This document shows, piece by piece, positions 8,076 to 15,593 of a stretch of 47,429 nt of DNA (position 1 is the stretch's first letter; each line of letters opens with the position of its first letter). Below the pieces are notes generated by a model. The model did not search any database. It was not told the DNA's origin and saw only the letters and a list, made by a program, of their open reading frames with translations. The DNA is from Bacteroidota bacterium (GTDB taxonomy: Bacteria > Bacteroidota > Bacteroidia > Chitinophagales > UBA10324): positions 1 to 47,429 of the forward strand of contig BJGQ01000025.1 of NCBI GenBank assembly GCA_014190575.1, written 5' to 3'. A program made the position numbers and the translations under genes.

Positions 8076-9989
8076 ATGTTAATTCCCCGCAGCTACATTG
8101 TTTTTGGATTTTTTATAATAGTTGTGGTTGTATTTTCTTATTGCGGGCAACTTCATAAAAAAGAAAACAAAGAATTTTATTGGCGCAATCACAGTGACTC
8201 TGCACACTATGTTGGAATGAGTACTTGTAAACAATGCCACGCACCCATTCACTCCACTTTTATGCATACCGGTATGGGCGAAAGCTGGGGTTACGCAACC
8301 ATGCAAAAATCAAAAGCATTATTTGATAAACACGCTATTGTTTATGACAAAATCAAAAACTTTTATTACAAACCATATTGGAAAGATTCATCCTTATACA
8401 TTTTAGAATTTCGACTGAACGGAAACGATACTGTTTATAAGCGATCAGAAAAAATAGATTTCATTGTTGGAAGCGGGCAACACACCAATTCGCACATTTG
8501 GAATTCGAATGGATATTTATATCAGGCACCATTAACTTTTTATACTCAAAACGGAATTTGGGATTTGCCTCCAGGTTTTGAAGATGGCGAGAACAGCAGG
8601 TGGAACAGAACAATATCCTCTGAGTGCATGAGTTGTCACAACATGTACCCTGATTTTAATTCCACTGCTGAAAACAAATTTGCTTCAGTTAAAACAGGAA
8701 TTGAATGCGAACGCTGTCATGGTCCGGGCTCTATACACGCCGCTGAAAAACTCACAGGAATATTAATTGATACATCAAAAGAAGCCGATCGTTCCATTGT
8801 GAATCCACGAAGACTCTCAGTGGAATTACAAACTGAATTGTGCGAGCGATGTCATTTGCAAGGCATCAGTGTTTTGAACGAAGGGAAATCTTTTTTTGAT
8901 TTTAAACCCGGCATGTTTTTAAATACCGTTGAAAATGTTTTCATGCCTCGTTATGCAGGTGGCAATGAAACTTTCATCATGGCATCGCATGCTGATAGAA
9001 TGAAGCAGAGTAAATGTTTTATTGAATCAAAAACCATGAGTTGCCTCACTTGTCATAATCCGCACATCAGCGTTAAGGTAACAGCGCTGGAACGATTTAA
9101 TGATAATTGCAAAAATTGTCATAGCAATTCCGGAAAAACATGCACTGAAGATTTATCAAAACGAATGAAGCAAAGTGATAATTGTGTTTTCTGTCACATG
9201 CCTGTTTCATCTACCATGGATATTCCGCATGTAACAGTTCACGACCATCGCATTCAAATTCCTATTGAGAAAACCGAAGTGGAAAGCATAAAACGGTTTG
9301 TTGGATTGGAGTGCATGACTACCAAAAATCCATCAGCATTATTAATGGTCCAGGGATATTTAGCAATGTACGAATCATATTCTTCAAAATCTTTTTTATT
9401 GGATTCAGCATTTTATTTTCTTCAAAAGCAAACCGACAAAAACTCTTTGTTGTATAAGAAAACCATTGTTCAATATTATTTTTTGAAGAAAGATTTCCCT
9501 ATAGAAATTTCATGGGCACTAAAGTTTTCTTCTGCAGATTCATTGGATGCCTGGACCAACTATAGGATTGGCGAAGCATACTTCTATAAGCAGCAAAGCA
9601 AAACCGCAGAAGAATATTTTGCAAAAGCTGTAAAACAAAAACCGGAAGAATTACAATTCATAAACAAGTTAGGAGCTGCACAACTCACCAATGGAAAACA
9701 GGATGACGCAAAATCTTCATTCGAAAAAATAATTTCGTTACAACCAAAGTATGCTCCCGCCCTTTCCAACCTTGCGTACATATATATGCTTCGAAACGAC
9801 TGGACTTACTCTATGAAATTAGTAAACGATGCTCTTGCACTCGACCCAGATTATGTTGAAGCGCTTATGAATAAAGCAGCTATACTTATTTCAACCAATA
9901 AAAAACAGGAAGCAAAAAAAATAATACAACAGGTTTTAATTCTTGAACCTGAAAATGAAAAAGCAAAAGTGGCATTGAAGAGTATTTAA
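8076..9989 (+). CDS. Seven-heme c-type cytochrome with C-terminal TPR repeats
   Basis: 637 residues. An N-terminal hydrophobic segment (FGFFIIVVVVFSYCGQ) exports it; the Cys may be lipid-modified, though Tyr at -1 is unusual for a lipobox. Seven CxxCH heme sites follow at residues 51, 184, 211, 256, 323, 345 and 370, in a layout like the cytochrome c554/multiheme family. Residues from about 480 are at least four TPR units (WTNYRIGEAYFYKQQ, ELQFINKLGAAQLTNG, APALSNLAYIYMLRND, VEALMNKAAILISTNK). An electron-transfer or substrate-reducing domain joined to a protein-interaction tail on the cell surface or in the periplasm is the likely design; donor and substrate are not known. A weak TATCTTTT (8034-8041) lies upstream. 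The neighbours are not respiratory genes. Confidence 0.9.
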   Translation: MLIPRSYIVFGFFIIVVVVFSYCGQLHKKENKEFYWRNHSDSAHYVGMSTCKQCHAPIHSTFMHTGMGESWGYATMQKSKALFDKHAIVYDKIKNFYYKPYWKDSSLYILEFRLNGNDTVYKRSEKIDFIVGSGQHTNSHIWNSNGYLYQAPLTFYTQNGIWDLPPGFEDGENSRWNRTISSECMSCHNMYPDFNSTAENKFASVKTGIECERCHGPGSIHAAEKLTGILIDTSKEADRSIVNPRRLSVELQTELCERCHLQGISVLNEGKSFFDFKPGMFLNTVENVFMPRYAGGNETFIMASHADRMKQSKCFIESKTMSCLTCHNPHISVKVTALERFNDNCKNCHSNSGKTCTEDLSKRMKQSDNCVFCHMPVSSTMDIPHVTVHDHRIQIPIEKTEVESIKRFVGLECMTTKNPSALLMVQGYLAMYESYSSKSFLLDSAFYFLQKQTDKNSLLYKKTIVQYYFLKKDFPIEISWALKFSSADSLDAWTNYRIGEAYFYKQQSKTAEEYFAKAVKQKPEELQFINKLGAAQLTNGKQDDAKSSFEKIISLQPKYAPALSNLAYIYMLRNDWTYSMKLVNDALALDPDYVEALMNKAAILISTNKKQEAKKIIQQVLILEPENEKAKVALKSI

Positions 9990-10008
9990 TAAATCTCGAT
10001 GTTGTTTT

Positions 10009-10016
10009 TATCTTCA
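10009..10016 (+). promoter_or_regulatory. Candidate -7 element of the APC permease
   Basis: TATCTTCA, two bases from TAnnTTTG, lies 4 bases before ATG 10021. If used, the mRNA is leaderless. Confidence 0.4.
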
Positions 10017-10020
10017 TCAA

Positions 10021-11355
10021 ATGATAAAACCACGATTAGGATTTTTTGATTTATCCATGCTTATTATTTCAATGGTCATTGGCATTGGCATTTTCCGTAC
10101 TCCACAAATAGTTGCACAAAAATCAGGAACAATTGAATTGTTTTTTGCAGCATGGATTATCGGTGCAGTCATAAGTGTGTTTGGTGCATTAACATTTGCT
10201 GAGATTGGCGCTCGATATCCTATTGCAGGTGGATTTTATAAAGTGTTTTCATTCTGTTATCATCCTGCATTTGCATTTATGCTGAACTGGTCGCTCGTAA
10301 TAATCAATGCATCGAGTGCCGCGAGTGTTGCATTAATAGGCGCTGAATATTTATCGCCTTTACTTTTCCCTTCACCTGTTTCACATATGAATATTCAATT
10401 TTTAGTAGTTGGAATTGTTTTGCTTTTGTATGGTGTAAATATGTTGGGTATCCGTTCGGGTGCAGGAGTTCAAAATGTTTTAAGCGGATTAAAAATTGTG
10501 TTAATTTTATTTTTCTCTTCTGCTATATTTTTTGCTGTTCAATTGAGTGCACCAGAAATTAATTTATCATCAAGTCTGGAAACAAGTTCATCAACTAATT
10601 TATTTTTTGCATTTGGCGCCGGATTAATTTCTGTATTCTTTACTTATGGCGGTTACCAAAACACCATTAACTTCGGAGAAGACATTAAAGAACCACAGCG
10701 AAATATTCCGAGAGCTATTTTTTTATCAATGGCAATCATACTTATTCTTTACATCAGCATAAACATAAGCTATGTTTTAGTTCTTGGTTTTGAGAATGTA
10801 AAATCATCGCCGCTTGTTGCCGCTGCACTGGCAAAACAAATGATGGGAAAAACAGGAGCAGCTTTTACATCTGTTGCAATTTTTATTTCGGTACTTGGAT
10901 TTTTGAATTCAGCATTGATGTACAATCCACGAATATGGTATGCAATGGCTGATGATAAAATTCTGCCGAAAATTTTCGGGCAAATAAATGCAAAAAGGCA
11001 AGTGCAGGAATTCTCACTCACACTTTTCACTATTCTTATTCTCATCATGTTTTTCACACTTGGAACATTTGAAAAACTATTAAGTTATGTCATGTTCACC
11101 GATACCATTTCATTGGCAACAGCAGCCTATTGTATTTTTATTCTAAGAAATAAACAAAAAACAAATTACACCGGATTCAAAGTAAGAAGTTCAATTATTC
11201 CAATTGTATTTATTATCACTATTTGCTTTGTTACCATGAGTGTAATTAGTGATGATCCATTGCGTTCACTTTATGGTTTATTAGTGTTTGCTTTCGGATT
11301 TGTACTGTATAAACTTTTCAGTTTCTTATTGAAGGTTAAAGAAACTGGCAATTGA
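10021..11355 (+). CDS. APC superfamily amino acid permease
   Basis: 444 residues with about 12 hydrophobic membrane segments. TM1 carries the unwound substrate-binding motif IGIGIFRTP, the hallmark of APC transporters (GxGIF), and the TM2 region has AWIIGAVISVFGALTFAEIGARYP, matching the conserved amino acid permease signature. A cytoplasmic loop with GEDIKEPQRNIPRAIFLS is also standard. The protein imports an amino acid or related amine by proton or exchange coupling; the substrate cannot be read from sequence. It begins 31 bases after the cytochrome stop, but a weak promoter lies between them. Confidence 0.93.
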   Translation: MIKPRLGFFDLSMLIISMVIGIGIFRTPQIVAQKSGTIELFFAAWIIGAVISVFGALTFAEIGARYPIAGGFYKVFSFCYHPAFAFMLNWSLVIINASSAASVALIGAEYLSPLLFPSPVSHMNIQFLVVGIVLLLYGVNMLGIRSGAGVQNVLSGLKIVLILFFSSAIFFAVQLSAPEINLSSSLETSSSTNLFFAFGAGLISVFFTYGGYQNTINFGEDIKEPQRNIPRAIFLSMAIILILYISINISYVLVLGFENVKSSPLVAAALAKQMMGKTGAAFTSVAIFISVLGFLNSALMYNPRIWYAMADDKILPKIFGQINAKRQVQEFSLTLFTILILIMFFTLGTFEKLLSYVMFTDTISLATAAYCIFILRNKQKTNYTGFKVRSSIIPIVFIITICFVTMSVISDDPLRSLYGLLVFAFGFVLYKLFSFLLKVKETGN

Positions 11356-11389
11356 TTTTTCCTTTTACAAAATGTGTAAAACTTACTGC

Positions 11390-11419
11390 TTGTGACTTAC
11401 AGGTGGAATTATATTTTTG
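11390..11419 (+). promoter_or_regulatory. Promoter of the exported alpha/beta-hydrolase-like gene
   Basis: TTG (11390-11392), 19 bases, TATTTTTG (11412-11419): a full match to the Bacteroidota consensus, 24 bases before ATG 11444. Confidence 0.7.
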
Positions 11420-11443
11420 GCGCTCTCATAAACTAAAACTCAA

Positions 11444-12268
11444 ATGAAGAAAATTTTAACGCTGGTACTCGCTATTGCTTTAACAACAAAGGTTTTTGCA
11501 CTGAATCCATCGCGCGAATACACTGTTTTGCCAAGTGAATACGGAATGGATTACAAAGAAGTAATGATTCCGGCTACTGATGATGTGAAACTTGCTGCTT
11601 GGATTTTTAAGCCTGCAGGTGAATCAAAAAAATTCATCATCATCAGCGATGATGGAAACGGAAACATGGATGATAACATTGAATTAGTAGCACAATTTCT
11701 ATCCATTGGTTACAATGTAATTACCTACGATTACCGTGGCTTCGGAAAGAGTGATGATTTTCCGATTAATAAAAGTTTTTACATCTATCCGCAATTTACT
11801 AAAGATTTAATTGGCGTGGTTGAATACACGCGCAAATATTATACAACTGTGATGGACATGTACGGAATCGGAATTGGTGCTGGACTTTCTTTGTCTATCG
11901 GCGCAAACAGAATTGAAGTGAAGCGTGTGATTGCTGATGGTACTTATTCATCCTTTGAAGAAACAAAAGCACGCTACAGCGACCGCGATAACATTGATTA
12001 CCTAATGCCATTAGTTTATGATAAAATGTTTATGGAGCCCAAGTATGCATTAGTTACAAAAGGAACACAGTTTTACGGAATACTTTACATCGTTGGAGAA
12101 AAAGATGTGGTGTTCGGACCTGAAGATGCAAAGGCCTTGCAAAAAATTCACCCGAAGAATGCTGAAATTTATATTGTTCCAGGAGTAGAGAACTCAGAAA
12201 ATTTCTCCACGAATAAAAATGTTTACTTCGACCATATCAAGAAATTTATTGATGCACACGGAGCATAA
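11444..12268 (+). CDS. Exported alpha/beta-hydrolase fold protein, probably catalytically inactive
   Basis: 274 residues with a signal peptide (MKKILTLVLAIALTTKVFA). The fold is clear from GYNVITYDYRGFGKS (89-103), helix and strand spacing, and the late YIVGEKDVVFGPEDA acid loop. The nucleophile elbow, normally GxSxG, reads YGIGIGAG (140-147), with Gly143 where Ser should be. The oxyanion segment usually H-G reads IISDDGNG, and no His is found where the catalytic base belongs (GVENSENFSTNKN). It therefore looks like a pseudoenzyme, perhaps a binding protein; a hydrolase using other residues cannot be excluded. A full-consensus promoter precedes it and a strong terminator follows, so it is a single-gene unit. 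Confidence 0.85.
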   Translation: MKKILTLVLAIALTTKVFALNPSREYTVLPSEYGMDYKEVMIPATDDVKLAAWIFKPAGESKKFIIISDDGNGNMDDNIELVAQFLSIGYNVITYDYRGFGKSDDFPINKSFYIYPQFTKDLIGVVEYTRKYYTTVMDMYGIGIGAGLSLSIGANRIEVKRVIADGTYSSFEETKARYSDRDNIDYLMPLVYDKMFMEPKYALVTKGTQFYGILYIVGEKDVVFGPEDAKALQKIHPKNAEIYIVPGVENSENFSTNKNVYFDHIKKFIDAHGA

Positions 12269-12315
12269 ATCTGATTTAATGAATTGAAAAATTTAATTTG
12301 CGATTAATAAAAATG

Positions 12316-12350
12316 AAAAGCGATTTCAGAAATCTGAAGTCGCTTTTTTT
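12316..12350. terminator. Bidirectional intrinsic terminator
   Basis: AAAAGCGATTTCAGA (12316-12330) pairs with TCTGAAGTCGCTTTT (12333-12347), 15 bases with one G-U, followed by TTT and preceded by A-rich sequence. It serves the hydrolase-like gene on the plus strand and the S4 gene on the minus strand. Confidence 0.85.
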
Positions 12351-12359
12351 ATTTAAGTT

Positions 12360-12761
12360 TTATATCCCTTCTTCTGTTATTCCATCGAGCATTCTTCTGT
12401 TTTTTTTCGTTGGTCGGCCTGATTTATCATCATACTTATTTCCGGGATTATAAAATGAAGATGATTTCATTTTCATTCTTTCCAATTCTTCATCTGGTGT
12501 AATATCTTTAAAGAAAGGAGCAACATCAATTGCTTTCATTCGCTTCTCCAAAACATCAATCACTTTTATCTGCCATTTTTTTTCTTTTGTGTTAATTGAA
12601 TATTCTTCTTCTCTTTTTACAATGTGAGAAGCTTTCAATGAATTACCATTCATTTTTACTTTTCCTGAATCAATGGCATTGCCTGCCTGCGATCTGGTTT
12701 TATAAATCCTGATTGCCCATAAAAATTTATCAAGCCTGACTTTTAAATCTTCATTCACCAT
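12360..12761 (-). CDS. S4-domain RNA-binding protein (Hsp15-like)
   Basis: 133 residues from ATG 12761. The N-terminal S4 domain shows RLDKFLWAIRIYKTRSQAGNAI, the consensus of heat shock protein 15 and related small S4 proteins that bind 50S subunits carrying stalled nascent chains, and continues with GKVKMNGNSLKASHIV. A basic C-terminal tail (SGRPTKKNRRMLDG) is like that of Hsp15. The tool-preferred TTG one codon upstream was rejected in favour of ATG. Function as a ribosome-rescue helper is inferred from the family; it is probably single-gene, with a shared terminator downstream. Confidence 0.88.
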   Translation of the reverse strand: MVNEDLKVRLDKFLWAIRIYKTRSQAGNAIDSGKVKMNGNSLKASHIVKREEEYSINTKEKKWQIKVIDVLEKRMKAIDVAPFFKDITPDEELERMKMKSSSFYNPGNKYDDKSGRPTKKNRRMLDGITEEGI

Positions 12762-12904
12762 CAAACCATTTTTGGCAAGGTAAATTTTATTTTCATTTTA
12801 CTTCAAATCATTAACACTAATATCAAAATATTTTTGATTCACGAGATAACAGGGATTTGAATAGGTTTCTTTTTTTCATTCCTTTCATATTGCTTTAAAT
12901 AAAA

Positions 12905-12932
12905 AAACCACCCTCATTTATGAAAGTGGTTT
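12905..12932 (-). terminator. Terminator of the T9SS cargo gene
   Basis: Minus-strand AAACCAC (12926-12932) and GTGGTTT (12905-12911) pair, with an inner TCAT/ATGA extension, followed by TTTTATTT. It lies 25 bases after the stop of the gene at 12957. A T-rich run on the plus-strand side would let it work both ways. Confidence 0.75.
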
Positions 12933-12956
12933 AGATTTTTTTAGGTTAAAATATTT

Positions 12957-14597
12957 TTATTTTGAAATCACAAATTTTTCGCGCTTAAAAACTTTTCCTC
13001 CGGCAATAACCTGATACAAATAAATGCCGCTTGGTAAATCAGCATAATGCAGTGAAACCGAACGATTGTAAGAAGGCAGTTCAATGGCTGAAAGTTTTTT
13101 TCCACCCAAATCATACAACTCTAACCAGCCACTTCCTTCATAAGGAAAAAAGTAATTTATATTAAAATTCCCATCACTCGGATTAGGGAACAAACTTATT
13201 TGCGATGATTCATCTGCTGGAACTGGTTGTTGTTCTAGTCCTGTTGGATTTACAGAAGAACAAGTATGTGGAGCCCCAATAAAAATATTTGAGGTTGAAG
13301 CAACTGCATCTGTTACATCAAACATATTGGAAGCAATTGGGGTGTATGAAGCACTAATAGTTTGCGCTGTAACTGATGTAACAGTCAACGAAACCGGAGA
13401 TTCATGACAGAAGCCATTTCCGTTTTCATCAATCGTACAGATGTAAGCCCAGTAAGCCATGCCCGTTACAGCGTAAGTGTGTTCAGTGATGTGGCAGATG
13501 TCATATGCATCATCGTAACCCGCACCGTTGAATTCAGAATTACCGGCAGACTTTTGCCAAACCAATGCGCCACTTGCATCTACTTTAAATAAAAGTGCAT
13601 TCACATTTTCATCCTGATTCAGATAAATATTTCCGGTTACAATTGCTCCTCCATCTGAAGTTGCAGCCATGTCGTTGATTGATTCAATTCCGTTTGTGCC
13701 GTATCGTTTGAACCACAAAAGATTTCCACTCAAATCTGTTTTCAATAAGAATGGATTGTTTCCACCAATATAAGTTCCACCAATAATCAAGCAGTTGTCT
13801 GAAGTTTTGATAAAGGTTTTTATAACGGCTTGTTGCTGATCTAAAAACTTTTTCCCCCAAAAAATACTTCCGCCCGCATCAGTCTTGAAAAGCGAAATAT
13901 AATTTGAACCGCTTTCAGTCAGTCTCCCGGCAACCAATAAACTTCCATCTGAATTTACAATAATTTTATTTGCAGAACCCGTTGCTCCTGCTATTGAAAA
14001 ATCTTTCATCCATAATAAATTTCCTTCTGCATCAGCTTTCAGAATTAAATGATTAGTAGAACAACCACCTCCTGTCATTACAACTCCATTTTCATTGTCG
14101 GCAGAAATTCCATAAATAAAATCCGAACCTTGCTTGTGTAACATCTTCAACCATTTCAACGAACCATCAACATTCAATCTGATTAAAGCAATTTGCGCAT
14201 TTCCACCTGTCGTATCTGTTGACTGACACGAAGCAACAATATCCCCGTTTGTGGTTTCGCACAATCCTGCAATAATTAAATTAGTAGTTTGCGTTACGCC
14301 AGTTGCCCAGATAATATTTCCTACTGAATCTGATTTTATAAAATTCTTTCCATCAGAAACTAAAATATTTCCATCCTGAGTTCTTAAGATTTTTTGAAAG
14401 TTCAAACCCTGATACGAACGAAAAGTTACTTGATTGCCCGAAGCTATTGTATTCGGTGATTCGGAAAAATGAAATATAAAAGCTACAATTCCTCCGATAA
14501 AAGCGAGGCAAAAGGTACCAACCATTAATGCACGCATGGTTCTTACTCGAAGCGATTGGCGGGTTTTAATCAAAAACAAAAGTCGAATTCTTCTCAT
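12957..14597 (-). CDS. T9SS type A cargo with beta-propeller-like repeats
   Basis: 546 residues. The N-terminus is basic with one hydrophobic stretch (MRALMVGTFCLAFIGGIVAFI), acting as a signal or anchor. The body has about eight units of some 45-55 residues built on phrases such as ADAEGNLLWMKDFS, TDLSGNLLWFKRYG and VDASGALVWQKSAG, a pattern of propeller-type surface proteins. The last 80 residues are a type A sorting domain: SLFPNPSDGNFNINYFF, then ELYDLGGKKL and LPSGIYLYQVIAGGKVF ending in KREKFVISK. The protein should cross the outer membrane by T9SS and stay on the surface or be released. Ligand or enzyme activity is not evident. Confidence 0.88.
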   Translation of the reverse strand: MRRIRLLFLIKTRQSLRVRTMRALMVGTFCLAFIGGIVAFIFHFSESPNTIASGNQVTFRSYQGLNFQKILRTQDGNILVSDGKNFIKSDSVGNIIWATGVTQTTNLIIAGLCETTNGDIVASCQSTDTTGGNAQIALIRLNVDGSLKWLKMLHKQGSDFIYGISADNENGVVMTGGGCSTNHLILKADAEGNLLWMKDFSIAGATGSANKIIVNSDGSLLVAGRLTESGSNYISLFKTDAGGSIFWGKKFLDQQQAVIKTFIKTSDNCLIIGGTYIGGNNPFLLKTDLSGNLLWFKRYGTNGIESINDMAATSDGGAIVTGNIYLNQDENVNALLFKVDASGALVWQKSAGNSEFNGAGYDDAYDICHITEHTYAVTGMAYWAYICTIDENGNGFCHESPVSLTVTSVTAQTISASYTPIASNMFDVTDAVASTSNIFIGAPHTCSSVNPTGLEQQPVPADESSQISLFPNPSDGNFNINYFFPYEGSGWLELYDLGGKKLSAIELPSYNRSVSLHYADLPSGIYLYQVIAGGKVFKREKFVISK

Positions 14598-14704
14598 AAG
14601 CAGGTGTTTAAAAATTCTGAATCAAGGTGGTGTTACGATTCAAATTTTTAAAAGTTCGAAAAGATTTACCATCGAAATAAACGGTCGTCTATACCTTAAA
14701 AAAT

Positions 14705-15268
14705 TCAGGCATTTGTCTTAAATAATTTCACAGCAAGTGCTAGCAATATAACTCCGAATACTTTTCTTAAAATAGAAATTCCGCTTGGACCGAGAATTTT
14801 TTCTAATCGATATACATTTCGAAGCACTACATAAACAAAAAATAAATTGATAAGAATAGCAATGATAATATTCTCAACATGCTTGTATTCGGCTCGAAGT
14901 GAAAGCAAAGTTGTTAGTGTTCCGGCTCCGGCAATCAACGGAAAAGCAATAGGGACAATTGAAGCTGTTTTAGGAGAATCATCTTTACTGAATTTCCATC
15001 CTAAAATCATTTCAAACGCTAGAATAAACAGTATAAATGAACCTGCAATGGCGAATGATTCAATATCAATTCCGATTAAATCCAAAATGGAATTTCCTAA
15101 AAACAAAAACACAATCATAATTGAACCCGAAACCAAAGTGATTCGAAGCGGGTGAATTTCTCCAACCTTGCTTCTTAAATCAACAATAATGGGAAGGGAA
15201 CCAACGACATCAATAACTGCAAACAATATCATGGTGATGGTTGCGATGGCTCTATAATCAAAGTGCAT
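14705..15268 (-). CDS. MarC family membrane protein
   Basis: 187 residues from ATG 15268, with about six membrane segments. Family sequence includes FAVIDVVGSLPIIVDL near the start, PIAFPLIAGAGTLTTLLSL in the middle and a closing membrane helix. MarC/UPF0056 proteins were named for the multiple-antibiotic-resistance locus but later work gave no firm role; a transport function has been suggested for the superfamily. The longer frame to 15337 was rejected: a TATCTTTG promoter element lies inside it, 14 bases upstream of ATG 15268. The 49-residue lipoprotein gene lies upstream on the same strand, beyond a hairpin. Confidence 0.9.
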   Translation of the reverse strand: MHFDYRAIATITMILFAVIDVVGSLPIIVDLRSKVGEIHPLRITLVSGSIMIVFLFLGNSILDLIGIDIESFAIAGSFILFILAFEMILGWKFSKDDSPKTASIVPIAFPLIAGAGTLTTLLSLRAEYKHVENIIIAILINLFFVYVVLRNVYRLEKILGPSGISILRKVFGVILLALAVKLFKTNA

Positions 15269-15282
15269 AAAAGTATTTTTTA

Positions 15283-15290
15283 CAAAGATA
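15283..15290 (-). promoter_or_regulatory. -7 element of the MarC gene
   Basis: Minus-strand TATCTTTG is an exact TAnnTTTG match, 14 bases before ATG 15268. It settles the start codon, since the longer frame begins upstream of it. Confidence 0.65.
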
Positions 15291-15313
15291 ATTTTTGAAA
15301 TAGGATTAAATGA

Positions 15314-15349
15314 AGAAGTCCCGATTTGATACAACAAACCGAGACTTCT
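15314..15349 (-). terminator. Long hairpin between the small lipoprotein gene and marC
   Basis: AGAAGTCTCGGTTTG pairs with CAAATCGGGACTTCT (15 pairs, two of them G-U) around a 6-base loop. It lies 34 bases after the lipoprotein stop. No T-tract follows on the minus strand, so it is a weak terminator, a processing site or an RNA-stabilising element. Confidence 0.45.
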
Positions 15350-15383
15350 GAAAAGTCATTATGTATTGAAACTGATTAAAAAA

Positions 15384-15533
15384 TCAGGAACTAACTGTCT
15401 TTTCTATTGGCGGTGCTTTTGAAATCATTCCGGGGCAACCACTTCGACGGCCACAAGATGATAATGCCAACATTCCAACGGTTAAAACAACTAACATGAT
15501 AATCGCTTTAACTTTTAAGATTTGATGCTTCAT
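15384..15533 (-). CDS. Small lipoprotein of 49 residues
   Basis: ATG 15533 to TGA 15384, too short for usual length cut-offs. The product starts MKHQILKVKAIIMLVVLTVG and has a textbook lipobox, LSSC, with Cys27 as the lipidated residue. The mature part is only 23 residues: CGRRSGCPGMISKAPPIEKT, ending VSS. Basic residues precede the hydrophobic core as in real signal peptides. Tiny lipoproteins with a mature GCPG segment are, to my memory, found in other Bacteroidota, but I know no function. It lies between mpl (divergent, 60 bases away) and marC. Codon use resembles the neighbours. Confidence 0.72.
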   Translation of the reverse strand: MKHQILKVKAIIMLVVLTVGMLALSSCGRRSGCPGMISKAPPIEKTVSS

Positions 15534-15593
15534 AACAATTGGTGTTTTTCTGATTCTTCTTTCTACGCTTAAATTTCTTTAAAGGTTCAACGA

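Noticed and set aside
15269-15337. Longer marC frame
   Set aside because: A TATCTTTG promoter element lies in it, and family proteins start near MHFDYRAI.
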